DNA of 64,000 nucleotides from Cyprinodon diabolis (GCA_030533445.1 CM060075.1:35209196-35273195); one strand, 5' to 3'; shown: positions 11,092-23,810, counted from the stretch's first letter. Notes: a model not told the origin generated them from the sequence alone. Translations and numbers: made by a program.

Positions 11092-12243
11092 CACTCACCG
11101 GCCACTTTATTAGGCACCCCATGCTAGTAACGGGTTGGACCCCCTTTTGCCTTCAGAACTGTCTCAATTCTTCGTGACATAGATTCAACAAGGTGCTGGA
11201 AGCATTCCTCAGGGAGTTTGGTCCATATTGACATGATGGCATCACACAGTTGCCGCAGATTTGTCGGCTGCACATCAATGATGCGAATCTCCCGTTCCAC
11301 CACATCCCAAAGATGCTCTTTTGGATTGAGATCTGGTGACTGTGGAGGCCATTTGAGTACAGTGAACTCATTGTCATGTTCAAGAAAACAGTCTGAGATG
11401 ATTCCAGCTTTATGACATGGCGCATTATCCTGCTGAAAGTAGCCATCAGAAGTTGGGTACATTGTGGTCATAAAGGGATGGACATGGTCAGCAACAATAC
11501 TCAGGTAGGCTGTGGCGTTGCAACGATGCTCAATTGGTACCAAGGGGCCCAAAGAGTGCCAAGAAAATATTCCCCACACCATGGAACCACCACCACCAGC
11601 CTGAACCGTCGATACAAGGCAGGATGGATCCATGCTTTCATGTTGTAGACGCCAAATTCGGACCCTACCATCCGAATGTTGCAGCAGAAATCACAGCCTC
11701 AGTTTCCTGTTCTTAGCTGAAAGGAGTGGCACCCGGTGTGGTCTTCTGCTGCTGTAGCCCATCTGCCTCAAAGTTCGACGTACTGTGCGTTCAGAGATGC
11801 TCTTCTGCCCACCTTGGTTGTAACGGGTGGTTATTTGAGTCACTGTTGCCCTTCTATCAGCTCGAACCAGTCTGGCCATTCTCCTCTGACCTCTGGCATC
11901 AACAAGGCATTTCCGCCCACAGAACTGCCGTTCACTGGATGTTTTTTCTTTTTCGGACCATTCTCTGTAAACCCTAGAGATGGTTGTGTGTGAAAATCCC
12001 AGTAGATCAGCAGTTTCTGAAATACTCAGACCAGCCCTTCTGGCACCAACAATCATGCCACGTTCAAAGTCACTCAAATCACCTTTCTTCCCCATACTGA
12101 TGCTCGGTTTGAACTGCAGGAGATTGTCTTGACCATGTCTACATGCCTAAATGCACTGAGTTGCCACCATGTGATTGGCTGCTTAGAAATTAAGTGTTAA
12201 CGAGCAGTTGGATTGGTGTACCTAATAAAGTGGCCGGCGAGTG
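11092..12243 (-). mobile_element. Tc1/mariner-type transposon, copy 1
   Basis: Inverted ends CACTCACCGGCCACTTTATT (11092) and AATAAAGTGGCCGGCGAGTG (to 12243) are nearly perfect inverses and are flanked by TA on both sides (11090-11091, 12244-12245), the Tc1/mariner target duplication. The 1152-bp length is close to that of a full element. The transposase lies on the minus strand and is broken (see 11124-12095). Copies of the same family sit at 41599-42668 and 58185-59254. Confidence 0.9.
11124..12095 (-). pseudogene. Tc1-like transposase, internal deletion and stop
   Basis: The N-terminal part (134 codons from 12095) begins MGKKGDLSDFERGMIVG and has the paired helix-turn-helix DNA-binding region. 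The C-terminal part (169 codons, 11633-11124) has QDNAPCH with the second catalytic Asp and SPDLNPKEHLWD with the catalytic Glu of a DD34E triad; the usual Ile before Glu is Lys here. Between them about 75 bp are missing compared with the copies at 42.2 and 58.8 kb. The loss removes the WSDE segment with the first catalytic Asp and creates a TGA at the junction. The two halves remain in the same frame. The protein would be inactive. Confidence 0.85.
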
Positions 12244-12245
12244 TA

Positions 12246-13402
12246 TATAAAATGCAATATAAGAACAATTTGGGGTCCAAAAATTTTCACTTTCAGTTTT
12301 CAGTTGTTTTTCTAAAGCCTTGCATTCGACAAGTTTAAACCTTAAAGTTGTCTCTGGCTGTGGGAATTTAAATAAACACTTTATGGCTGCAGACATTTCT
12401 CGTTAAAAAATAAGAGGAAAAAAAAGTGTTTTGATTACCAGTAAGCACCTGTAACCAAGTGACAGTCCATACATGGCTGCTGAATCAGTTGTGTGAACAG
12501 CGACATGAGAACTGGAACGATCTGTATCATGATGCAGAACAATTAAAGGAAGGAAAAGGTTCTGAGTCTGTGAATGTCTCCAAAGGCTTTGTTCACATAT
12601 TTTGGCTCTGAATCAAACTTTGGGAAAGGTGAGTTGAATGTGGTGAGAACCTCATGAGAAAAGCACTAAAGGTTGTTTTTATGTGCAGGCCTTGCTTTGT
12701 TTCAGTAGCAGCCATGGTAATGGATGTGTCCAACAGCTTTAGTCTTTATTCTTCATTACACTTCAGGCTATAAATGTGGATAGTGCATGATAATATGTTA
12801 GAAACCTACAAAAACAGAAATGTTATTCAGCAGGAAATTGAGGACTTTATTCCCATTCAAATGAATGGTCACAAACTGCAGATACGTCTATGTATTTTAA
12901 AATAATAGAAAAGGTCACAATCACATTGAAATGAGGAAATATGAAGCAACATTTTTCAGTTTTAAAAATGAGCAATCTGAAACCTGGTCAAGGTTGTTTT
13001 AGCCTACAAGGCTCTTGTGATTATAAATCCAACCTCACAGGTTGCAGAGTATCTGTTTGCTCTCACTGGATGTGTATCAGATTATTCCCAAGGCCACATA
13101 GTGCTGATTGGATTACATGAAACTAACCTGCTCAATTTAATAGAAAAAATGTCCTTATCATATCTTTTACAACCAGGGAGAATCTGTACACTTTAATTTT
13201 AAAATCGTATAAACAATTTTGGATTTAGGTTTGGACTTTGACTGGGTCATTTACTGCATGGCTTTCCCTCCTCTTTCCTGTAAAATTATTGTCACATATC
13301 ATTCATTAGAGCAAACAATAAAAAAAACTATATTTTTTCCTTATATGTACATCTAGTAGGTTAAGCATCCAGTACTGAATGTATCGACCGAAATGTCAAT
13401 AA
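12246..13402. other. Intergenic, nothing recognised
   Basis: No supported exon, RNA gene or transposon end. Base composition is AT-rich throughout. Confidence 0.5.
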
Positions 13403-13600
13403 CAGGGATGTGGAACCTGCAGCTCTGGAGCTGTACATGTATGCATACATTTCTAGTTACACTAATAAAGAAATAACTACTTTTTTGTGTTAATATAATA
13501 GCGAATTTAAGTTTTTACTGTTATATGCTTTTTTTAATGGTATAATTGGACCACATTTTACAACAGAATTGCATCAAAGGTACCATACACAGATATTGTT
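13403..13600 (+). mobile_element. Relic of a second Charlie-like hAT left end
   Basis: CAGGGATGTGGAACCTGCAG followed by CTCTGGAGCTG lines up with the left end of the element at 448 (CAGGGGTCGGCAACCCGCGG then CTCCGGAGCTG). The following T-rich stretch and a TTGCATCAAAGG box echo the ATTTGCATCATAGCC box at 651-665. No right end or coding sequence was found, so it is a heavily decayed fragment. Confidence 0.4.
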
Positions 13601-15149
13601 CTAATTCTATTTTTATTGCAATTAGTTTGAAACATTATTTTTATATATCATCTTCTGCAAATATCTAAATTTTTCTTCATTTTTGTTAAGCTTTTATTTT
13701 GAAATTCTAAAAATAGCAATAAAAAGGTGGTTCCTTAAAAATAAGAAAGTGCTTTTATTAAATATTTATCAAAAAGTGTAATTTTACATTTACCTTATAC
13801 TTAAAGTCCTTTAATATATTTGGTTCTAAGCTAGTTTTATGTAGCTTGACTGGAGCTCTTTGAATTGCAAAGGTACTGTTAGCAGACCTATGATCTAAAA
13901 ATGTCTCATCTAGATGCAAACCACTCAGACTGATGCAGATAACAAGAAAATCTATGTGAATGTTATCAACTCCAGCCAGCCAGGGATCAGACACATAAAA
14001 CAAATCTAACTACAAAATCATCTTATTTTTTTATTTCATTTTAAGTGAAAGGGAGCATCAAAAGAACAATGATAGTCAAAACACAGTTCAACAAGATCTC
14101 AGTAACTGTTTTATTTTTGGTTTGATCATAAACTTGAACATAAAGGAATTTTATCTGTTTTCTATTTCAGGAGTAGCATCTTATTTCCAGCAGAAGGCAG
14201 GTTTGCCTAAAGCCCGAGCTGTTTAAACTTGTATGTGGTTATCTGAGGATAAGATGGGAATTCAAACCGATTCTAAAAAAAAAAAAAACTTTTTCAAGAA
14301 AAAATTAAAAATATCTTTTAATATATAGTGCAGTAAAAAATAAATGTATCTTTCCTGGAGAATATTTTCTTCTTAACTATTTTCTTAAGTTTTCATGTTT
14401 TGGAACATGAATCTCATTCTAAAATCAGAAAAAAAAAATATGAAAACAAATATGAAGGGGTATAAAAGGTATCTTAAAAGCTGCTCTTATTTGAAGAACT
14501 GTTTTAATTCTACCACCCAAACAAAACTGATTAAGGCACAACAATATCTTGGTTTGTGTTTCCGGTATCGACTAATTAGCTGGATCGCATATCAGTGATT
14601 TAATATCAGAGATCCAGTCCATTGCTCTTTACAGGAAACTGTTTTATTATTTTTGATGCTAAGTTGTTAATAAGTAACATAAAGTAACTTTACACTGTAT
14701 GTCTCTGTTAATTTGTTGCCTTTTTTTAACAAATATAAATTTCAAAGCTAAAGCCTTCAATCACATAGCAAGATATATGGTTTAATCATTTAACAGTTGA
14801 ATCGTATCGGTATCCTAGAATCTAGATATCGGTATCAGATTGGGTCGGAAAAAAAACTTATCAGTGCATCTGTAGATTGTGTTAAGGCTGGTAGTGAGCC
14901 ACATAAAACGTTTATAGCTTCCTTTCAGAGAAGGACTCCCTGAGGTGGTTTGGATCATCGTCCCTTTTTATAACCCTAGTTTTCTCAACCTTAATGTCAG
15001 AAACTAATGTCTGACATGATCTCAAGGATTTCTTTTCCTGTGGGGAGCAGAGCACATGGTTCTGAAGCATCCCTGGATCGTCACACTACTGCATAGTGTG
15101 CAGTGAAGGGTAATATTTTTTTTTCTCTGAAATGCTTTGCTAGTTTAAT
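13601..15149. other. Intergenic, nothing recognised
   Basis: AT-rich with homopolymer runs (A run at about 14276-14288). No credible coding or RNA feature. Confidence 0.5.
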
Positions 15150-15152
15150 TTT

Positions 15153-15186
15153 TTGGGGGGGGGGGGTTTGGTTGGGGGGGGGGGGT
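15153..15186 (+). other. Double poly-G tract, G-quadruplex candidate
   Basis: Two runs of ten or more G (about 15154-15166 and 15174-15185) are separated by TTTGGTT. Either run alone, or both together, could supply four G-tracts for an intramolecular quadruplex on the plus strand. The surroundings are AT-rich, so the tract stands out. Length may be affected by sequencing error in homopolymers. Confidence 0.7.
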
Positions 15187-15189
15187 TTA

Positions 15190-17869
15190 ACCTCTATTAG
15201 TTGTTGGTGCACTTTAAATATTGTTGATTGGCCACTCAGAGTTCACCTCTGTTCTACTGTATGTGTTCTCCAGGATAGTAGCTCTACCTGTGGTTAGTAC
15301 CAAAACCTTAGATATGGCTCTAAAACCCTTTCAGGACTGATCCTTTGGATGTCAACACATTTTCTCCTCATTTGTTCGAGAATTTGGCTAGATTGGTTCA
15401 TTACTTGAGATTATTTAGCCTTCTTCGTGTTGTCAGACAGGTTCTATTTAAGTTATGTCTAGATTCTAAGATTAGATAGCTATACGGCCTGGATGAGGGC
15501 ATTCAAATTTAAGCAATAAATGGTGGCTACAGCTAAGGAGCTTATCTCTTTTTCACACAGGATCAAGTCATTTAGAAGGCTTTTCTGCTGTATGAATTAT
15601 CTCTATGTGTTTACTTAGCTGATGTTAAAACGTTACAATGGTCCTTAAGTGTGACAATAAAGCAAAGTCATAGGAAACCTGTGTGTGGACAGATACTGCA
15701 TTTTTAACAGCCCTGTATGAGATGGATGTTGTGGCCAAAGAATGAGGCAAATTTTAAAATGTTAATAATAAAATTCCTTCCTTAAAGCCTGACTCATTGT
15801 AAGGAGGAGGAGGAGTGGGAACCCTCAGAAGCAGCTCCCACTTCTTCTCTATTGTTATTTCTCATGCAAGATGTCAACTCTCTTCCTGCTTTTTCTGTTT
15901 GTTTCTCTCGGAGCCTAATCTATTTAACCAGGAATATTTCATGCCATTTGAAGCCTAAATTTGACTTAAGGTTTTAGCCTTGGGGATTGGTGTTGGAGTC
16001 TCAGATCTAGAAACAATTGTGCCTCGATGAGAGACGGGTTGTCCAATATTATCAGCAGTAGAAGTGTGAAAAAGCCAGATACGATACTAGTGATTTCAGA
16101 AAAAACTACATTTCTTTATGTTGTTGTTCTCAATTTAAAAGATAGATTTTTGAAAATAATTAGAATTAGACATAGAGAGATGCATTTTTGATTTTTGTAT
16201 ACAAGTGTAAAACAAAAAGAAATTTGGTGAAGAACAGCTCTCTAGACAATTTCATTTATTTAAAGTGCAGCCTTGAAAAATAGTAAAAAAAAAAATATGA
16301 AAACAGTAATATAAACACATGGCTGGAAATTTACAGCTCTAACATTTAATTTTTTTAACATGATTAAATGTAATAAATATAATAAAATACAATAAAATAA
16401 CCCCTTTTATAAAACATTCAGCAGTAATTCAGTGTAAGATTGCAGTGTATCTTAAGTATTAGACTTTATTTTAGGACTTGTATTACATCTTTATTGGTAG
16501 CACCAGTTAATTTCATCTAATAATAGGTTTCATCTATTTATTTTTTCCAGTTCCACTTGTTTTGGTATGTTTATGACCCTGCCATCCAGTAGGGGGTGGT
16601 AGAATCCATGCCAATATGCAACCCAAGTTCTGGTTCAGAACCATTCCTCTCAGAAATCAGAGGATCTACTATAGAAACTTCTGTATATACAAATGCATAG
16701 AAAGACTGAGGCCGACAGTACCTGAAAATGCCTTTACTTGCTATTATGGAAGAAAAACGGTCTCACTGGAATCTGCCTTTTTTTTTACACCAAATTCTAA
16801 AGATTGCATTTTTTTAGCACCGAGTTTTAAACACTGAATATTTTTTATGCATTAAATTCCTTAAACTGAATTTTTATCTGGTAAAAATTTGCCTGCAAAA
16901 TATTTAACTGCAAAAGAGTTGACCTTTTGGTGAACTCAAGCCAAAGCAAAATAGACTTGATGCAGTCGAGCAGCTTCTAGCCAATAAAATAAAATAAAAT
17001 TTGATCACGTGACACAAATGTTGGGCATAGCTTTGTTTCCGGCTGAATGAAGCTGAATGAGGAGTTTGTCTTGTTAAATACATATGATTACAAAATCTGA
17101 GGTAGATACTAATGGACAGCCATTAGAATATTTCATCTAATGCTAGTGTGGCACCCTTATCTGCCAAGGCTCTTGGCTTGATCTGGATGAATGCAATAAA
17201 TGCAACCTTCTTTTTGCCCGTTTTGAAGGACAGGTCTGATGTGTCCTACATAGACTTGGGTATCCCAGGATTCATTGCGAGTCCAAGCAATGTTATTGGC
17301 ACAAAGAACGGTAGTGGGAATTTTGGTATCCATTCTTTGCTTGCTTTGTGTGTCAACTCTCACGGTTGCTAGTCAACAACGTTTACAGGCAATGAAAGCC
17401 GGAGAAGGCTGGACCTGTTTAAATCCATAGCCAAAACCCTTGCGGCCTCCTTATTTTCAAGGAAGTCCAAGGATCCAGTCCAGGTAGACTCAGGCGGAGC
17501 CTCTGAAATCGAACACAGCGATTGGCCACTCCTGCCAGGGGATCCCATGTGGACATAATTCATAAGCGGTTCCACTCTAAAACAGACAATGGATGCAGTA
17601 ATACTCTCAAGTGGAAAGCTGTAACTAATTTTACATTTTAGTTTTACATTGAACCAAAGCCTGAATAAAAATACTCTTCTGATTCACTTACAACAATATA
17701 CTAACATTAAAGATAATGAATATTGAATTTACTTTTTCAGGGCTAGTTTTGTCTGTTTTATAGGAAAGAAACAGTTATGGGTATCTGCAATCAAATATGC
17801 ATAACTGCTAAAAGTATAGTGGACAATCTTTAGAGTATTGCAGGTAAGAAAGTACTCTCTCGCTCTCTC
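15190..17869. other. Intergenic, one weak repeat copy
   Basis: Around 16195-16270 lies a weak third copy of the 301-400 tail repeat. The reading frames at 17148-17575 on both strands show no family resemblance. Nothing else is recognised. Confidence 0.45.
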
Positions 17870-17985
17870 TCGATATATATATACAGTATATATATATATA
17901 TATATTAATATATAGATAGATATAGATATATATATGAATATATGTAGATATATTTATAAGTATATTTAAATATATATAGGTTCAC
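17865..17985. repeat. Imperfect AT microsatellite
   Basis: CTCTCTCTCG is followed by TATATA and GATATA-type repeats over about 110 bp. No coding content. Confidence 0.85.
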
Positions 17986-18060
17986 TCCTGAACTCAGAGC
18001 TTAAAGAAGATCATTCACCAGACCTTTATTTCAAGCATTCATTCTTAAATAAATATGCAT

Positions 18061-18347
18061 CTAGTTAGTCTTGACCCTAGGGTCTGGTGGGTGTCTGGTT
18101 TTGCCCACCCCTCTACGCACATTGGTCGCTACCTGGCCACTCCTAAGAACTTGTTGCGGCAATGCCACTGCAACCCGATCTTTGCTCAGATCTTCTACAG
18201 AACTGTAACCTCTGTCACCACTTAATATCTTTGTTGTATCCGGGTGACCCCTGAAAAACCACATAACAGACATGCCATAAACAAACCCTTGCATGTGATT
18301 GGTTCCCCCTGCATTTGTGATCAACCATGTGGTTGCTCTATAGGAGC
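18061..18347 (-). pseudogene. Unassigned broken coding sequence, possibly an old transposase
   Basis: On the minus strand about 90 codons stay open and include RGHPDTTKILSGDRGYSSVED, whose DRGY reminds one of the second-Asp region of some DDE transposases. I cannot name the family. Reading further upstream on the minus strand, across the MITE at 18348-18733, sequence with similar codon character continues to about 18900 but holds stops. The frame therefore looks like a decayed ORF into which the MITE later inserted. Confidence 0.3.
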
Positions 18348-18733
18348 TAGAGACTGACACGGGAGTGGATTTTCACTCCTGTCCCGTCCCACTGCCACAG
18401 AAAAAAATGGTGTCCCGTCCCGATCCCGGGCCAGAGTAGAAATCTAAATCCTGTCCCGTCCCACTCCTGGTGAAATTACTCCCACTCCCATCCCGCTCCC
18501 ATTAAGAATGACTCCCACTCCTGCACCACTCCCATTCTTGTTGTTTTTGAGCGCGGGTGAAAAACTCAGAGCGGAAGTTACTATTGGTTTGCTCGCGCTC
18601 CCGTCTGCTCCCGTTAATGTTTAATCCTGTACCGTCCCAATCCCGTGATCGTTACTAATACTGACTCCCATCCCACGGGAATCCCACGGGAATCCCGTGA
18701 CCTGTGGGATTCCCGAAAAAATGTCAGTCTCTA
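18348..18733. mobile_element. Non-autonomous hAT MITE with perfect 8-bp target duplication
   Basis: The 386-bp element begins TAGAGACTGACA and ends TGTCAGTCTCTA, perfect 12-bp inverted ends of hAT style. The 8-bp duplication ATAGGAGC is identical on both sides (18340-18347 and 18734-18741). The interior is an unusual GC-rich series of CCCGTCCC/ACTCCCATCCC motifs with no coding capacity, so it depends on a transposase elsewhere. Its perfect ends suggest a younger insertion than its surroundings. Confidence 0.92.
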
Positions 18734-18741
18734 ATAGGAGC

Positions 18742-21239
18742 CCTTGTGCAGCCCTTCACACCAAGTAGGTTTTTCTTGCTGTCTTTGCAAATGTTTGATC
18801 AACTACTTTCTTTTGGTGTGTTCTGCATGATTTTGTTAATTCCTCAAATGCTTGAAAGAGATGATTGCTTCCTATAACTATGAAGAACCTTTTACTCTGT
18901 GTCAGAGTTAATGGTTAAATGTGACATTGTAAACATCTTTGCAGCAGCCAACTTTTTATTATTACCTTTGTCCCGCTCTTGTTCCCTTGGCTTGTGTAAC
19001 TCCTGCATGGTTGAAAGAGGGAGGGGAAGGCTGTGGTTTACTGATATGACTGTCCTGGGACTCAATTTAAAGCTCTAATCATGAACAGCCGTGTTATTTT
19101 CCCTCCGCTATGTGACCTTGTTGCTTCCTCCTTCCCTCTTTTCTCTGCCACTCCCGTCCCTCTCCTTCTCTGGTTTTGTTTCAGCAAGAATTTGTTTTGG
19201 GGTTTTTTAAAGCGGTGTTTTGTAGCTCATGTACAAAGAATGAGGTGAACTGGTTTCAATGAAAAGTTTAGAAAAACACAGTGGTGAAACTACACCCACA
19301 CAGCCTTAAACATACATCTTACGGCATATTTTTTCCTTAAGATGTGTTGAAAGCTTTAAAGTACAGTAGCTACATTGATAATTTATTGAAGAGGCAAAAT
19401 TGTGTCATTTAATTGTTTACAAAGTTTAACAATTACAGCATCATTCCCCCACTGAAAAGCACTTCGTCTTTTCTCATAACAATTCCCAAGGTTGGAGCAA
19501 ACAGAAGGAGGGATCTTCAAGCAATGTGGGTCTTTTATGCTCTTTTCTGTTAAGCTCATCCACAGATTTTTTAATAGGATATAATTCATAGGTGCATTAT
19601 GTTCATTAAAGAAGGATGATATTGTAGCTGATAAACACTTTTGGGTAGATTTATCTGTACTTTTAGGATCATTATACCTCAAAAAGACCCCTATAGCCAG
19701 GTTAATGGTCCGCTTGACCACTTGAATTATATTAAATACCTCCTTGTAATTCTGTGTTCATGACATCTTACACTATAAGTTTCTTGAAAAAAAGACCTGC
19801 AGCAGCACAGATCATGAATGTAGTGTTTTTATAGTGTTGACCCTTTTTTTCTTCACCTGCATTTTTATTTTTCCTGAAAACTCAATTTTGACCAAGTCAG
19901 ACCTTGTCTTGTTTAAGTCACAGCATTGTCTAGTAGCCTTGATGTGATTTTTTTTTCATGGTAGAACATAAAATACTTTTTTTTTCTATCATTGTTTTTT
20001 AACTCCCATGTTGAGACACACATACGGCTCTGGGGTTTCACTTCCTGAACAGTGATGCTGCCTTCCATTTACCTCTAAGCTCAGAACGTCAGCTCCAGTG
20101 ACGTCATCTCTGATAGCATAACGTTCCAGTTTCTCACTTGTGGATGCTCATACAGCTACTTTTGACAACAATATTGTTCTACATGTGCAGATAAACAGGA
20201 CTGAAACATCTTGTTTTGCTAATACTGAAAATTGTAAATGTATGACGGCCTTACGTTTGTTCTTAACTTATAAGACTGAATTCCATTAACTGCACACATT
20301 CTCCTGTTTCATCGAAATATTGGACACATTTCATAGCTCAGACACACTGCTTCTAAAGCTGTTGCACACTGTTGGAAAAATAATGCACTTTTATTTTTGC
20401 TTATTTGAATAAACTTTTCGGTCATAGCACATGATTTTCAAAAAAGGTACTATTTCTAATTTAGTAATGTACAGTCAGGGACTGTAATGGTGATTTTTAC
20501 TCAACAGTGAGCTGCATTTGTGCTAAATTTTTGGGACATCAATTTTATACTTAATGTGGAAACACAGTGAGAGAAAAGTGTTTTGAATTTTGCAGAGCAG
20601 TGTGCTAATTTTGATCAGTGTGCAAATTTTGACATGAGTGTTCTCATTTTGACAATAACACGCCACAAGTGTATGGTACTTTGTGAATTGTGTCCTATTT
20701 TGAGGTAAAAGTTTGCAATATTTTGGGAAATATGTTTTATTTTTCAGCATATTTGGTAAAATATTATTATGGTAAAATAGTGTTTTATCAACTGAGAAAA
20801 AATTTAATATTTGATTTATAATAAAGAACTGCCAAAGGAAAGTCACAGGAGTTTAATTTATCCTCTGTGGCTTTGAGGTTGTAATATTGAAAACAGAATA
20901 TGGCTCTGACTTTCTTATCAGTAAGCCCAACTATGGGGGCCCTTTAGTTATAATACAGAAAATTCTAACTTTGGAGTACAAATTAAATGCAGCATTAAAT
21001 GGTCCTAGGCTTTAAGTTGTGTCCAAACTCCAAGGAATCAGAGATTCATAGACTGGTTAAGAACATGGTTAAAGGTTCCTAGCTACTCTGATTGTTATCA
21101 TTCGGTTTTTGATTTTCCATATTAGGTTCAAACTCTCTGTTTAGATATTCCAATATGGTATTTCCTTACTTATTTGTTTTTTTCCAAATAAGTTCACCTT
21201 TCCATGCTTAAGTAGTTGATTCTCTTTACTGTTAGCTTT
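18742..21239. other. Intergenic, nothing recognised
   Basis: The longest frame (112 codons, minus, 19383-19721) has no motif or domain I recognise and sits in AT-rich sequence. The frame at 20523-20846 is a low-complexity Phe/Asn/Lys-rich artefact of AT content. Confidence 0.45.
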
Positions 21240-21500
21240 CTAGTTTGGACTGGGGCCGCCTTTTACAGCTGCTTTTGTATCTCTGCTTCTGTCTCCTTGA
21301 ACCCCAGTCGGCCTCTGCAGATGGCTGCTCACAGTTAGCCTGGTTCTGCTGGACGTTTCTTCCTGTTAAAAGGGAGTTTTTCCTCTCCACTGTCGCTACA
21401 AGGATGCTTAGTGTGAGGGATTGCTGAAGAGTCAATAACTCGATGCAATCAACTGGTTTTCCTTAGATAGAAAACTTTAAATCAATTTGACTTTATGATC
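21240..21500 (+). repeat. High-copy teleost interspersed repeat
   Basis: Contains TCTGCAGATGGCTGCTCACA, then GGTTCTGCTGGACGTTTCTT and AAAGGGAGTTTTTCCTCTCC. I recognise this as one of the commonest fish interspersed repeats. Class uncertain; no gene here despite a 60-codon frame on each strand. Confidence 0.6.
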
Positions 21501-22919
21501 TGGTAAACTGAATTGAATTACCAGTAAATAGTTTTTTATAGGTTCATTCACTTTGAGTTAATTGTGCAAGTACCTTTTTAATTTACTCTGAATTCTGCTT
21601 AGTTCATATTATACCATACTTCTCACTCTCAGGTCTGATTCACATTAACGTAGTTTCTTGTCTGCTCCATCACCTGTTGCAGCATTACACACTGGAGATA
21701 TATAGGACCCATGTTATGTGAAATGTAGCGGATCCGCTTTACTCTTTCTGTGTTTGACTTCTGGTCTGGCTTATCTAGGTTTTAGACACTGATGAAGAAA
21801 TAGAGTCAATCCATGTTTGATGGATAATGGAGGAGGGCAGGCGGTCATGTCATGGCAGAATTACTTCACTGATGAGAATAGTTTCTGTTCATGACAGAAA
21901 AGGTGACGCATAGATGAAGAATAAGCTTGTTGGATTCACATGTTTATTTAACTCATGTCCACCACCTGATCCAGCTGCTTTCTTCTTTCTTGCTATACCA
22001 AGCTTTTCATGCCCAGATTTGGCAAGTACCTGTTTATGAAGCACATGTCTGAGTGTAGGCTATTCATTTATTTATTGAAAAATTTCACGTGATTATGCTT
22101 CTTCTTTCTGTTTTTAGTCTGATCCAATCCAGGATCCAAAGCTTGACATCAATAAACTTAGAAAAGTAACAGAATAGTTGAAGAATTAGCAAAGAAAACA
22201 AAAAAAATATTTCTATTCTAGAAAAAATGTGCTGAAATTCAGTAAATGTCTCTGTGCTAGAGAGAACTTCTTTCTCTCTAGCTCTCTAAGGAAACATCTA
22301 ATCTCACAAACTTTCTATGATTGTGAATCCAACAAAAAAAATGCTTTGAATCAAAGCTTACCAAATCACCAGTAGTTTTATCGTCTGTTTAGACGGGATA
22401 ACAATTACTTTCAAACTGAAGAAGCAGTCTACACTGAACCCATGCCTCACAAATTCCATAAAGGTTAACTCTTATCCAAATAAACAGAGTGTGTTATCAT
22501 GGCTTACTGATGATCTAAAGGCCAGGTAGAAATTCCTGCAAACAGGTTTGACATCCAGTTCAGGTATTTGTTTAACCTTGTCCTTCACATCCTGACCAAA
22601 ATATTCCATTAGTTGTCTTTGCATTGCCAAAAAAAGTGTTCTGTGCATGTTTTGCTGCCCATTACAATCACAATGGATAGATTTTAGATGTAAACCTGAA
22701 CAGGGAGCAGTTTATGAGTAACGAAACGGCCTGATGTGTTTAAGACACCATTTTTGCTCAATGACCCATTAAAATCTGAAAAGAACCCCTAAAAAATAGA
22801 CATCATCCCATGGTGATTAATTATGACTTGTGTACTAGGGTTTTGATAGAAACCCAGCTTAAGCTCTACAGCTATAGCTCTACAGCTCAGTTACACTAAG
22901 TCAGGATCATCATCAATTT
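21501..22919. other. Intergenic, nothing recognised
   Basis: No supported feature. AT-rich sequence leading into the repeated UGT upstream cassette. Confidence 0.5.
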
Positions 22920-23339
22920 GGAACGTTTATGGCTGAACAGTTATTTAGACTGTTTTAACAAAAGCAAATACCCTAAACTAAAGAATCATAGACATATATA
23001 GAAATATTTCATATATAGATGAATAAAGTCTTGTGTCCTAAACTTTAACCTAATACATTTTTTTTTTGTTTTTTTGTTTTTTTTATACAAGGAAACCCAA
23101 AATGATCCATAGCCCTGTCCGGTTTTACTTTCCATAATGTATTTTACCTGTACGCAATAGCAAAAAGATGCGGTCATTGTGCCATTTCTTTTCCTTGGAC
23201 TGATGAAGAATGACACTGATTAGTGGAAACTTTTTCAATCAACACTGGTGGAAGATGCAGTCGATACATATGCCATGGTTTTAAGGGAAATTAATACATT
23301 GCCAATTGTTACAACAGAATTGAAATTGAGCCAAACTTG

Positions 23340-23419
23340 ATATCCTTACTTCTGGTGCTTAATTGATGATGATGTAATTGTTGATGTAATGCAATAATTA
23401 TGTGTCGGAGTAAGGATAT
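23340..23419. repeat. Conserved imperfect inverted repeat (hairpin), copy 1
   Basis: ATATCCTTACTTCTGGTGCTTAATT (as arm 23340-23364) pairs with the arm at 23396-23419 around a 31-nt loop. The same structure occurs at 33455-33534 and 50015-50094. No RNA family is recognised. Confidence 0.6.
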
Positions 23420-23643
23420 CGAGCTTTGCTTAATGGAGAAGCAATAAACATGTTGTAATGTTTTACCAAAAGAGTGACTATTCACTTAAAAATACATTTA
23501 CAGTGATCAAATAAATGTTAAGTGTAATTAACTTAAGGCCAAATTAGTACCTACAGTAGATTTATAGCAGCGTTATGTTCACATGAGTTATGAACCCAAA
23601 CACGTGATATGAACTCTTGTGACCTAGCCTTTAATCTACATAC

Positions 23644-23652
23644 TGGACTTTG
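23644..23652 (-). promoter_or_regulatory. HNF4-type motif upstream of UGT gene 1
   Basis: TGGACTTTG is the complement of CAAAGTCCA, the published HNF4-specific binding motif. It lies 1.5 kb before the ATG and about 150 bp before a TATA box. The same motif in a similar local context precedes UGT genes 2, 3 and 4. HNF4 and HNF1 control of vertebrate UGT genes is established; binding here is inferred. Confidence 0.5.
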
Positions 23653-23802
23653 TTCCACAAACTGCAGGCATCTGTGTACAAAAGCTGTGCTCTGGGTAAT
23701 TAAATATCAAATATCATCTTGGCTCACTGAAGACTGCCGGAACAATTTTGACTCTGGGAATCATGTTTAACAACAATCAGGTGAGGTAATTGACAAACCC
23801 TT

Positions 23803-23810
23803 TATATAAA
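23803..23810 (+). promoter_or_regulatory. Candidate TATA box of UGT gene 1
   Basis: TATATAAA within CCCTTTATATAAACGAACAG is preserved in all three cassettes. Transcription starting about 30 bp downstream would give a non-coding first exon, spliced to the acceptor TTCTTCTCAG just before the coding exon at 25167. The intron is inferred, not shown. Confidence 0.45.

Noticed and set aside
19383..19721. 112-codon minus-strand ORF
   Set aside because: No family resemblance, splice context or raised GC; compatible with chance in this composition. Kept only as unassigned sequence.
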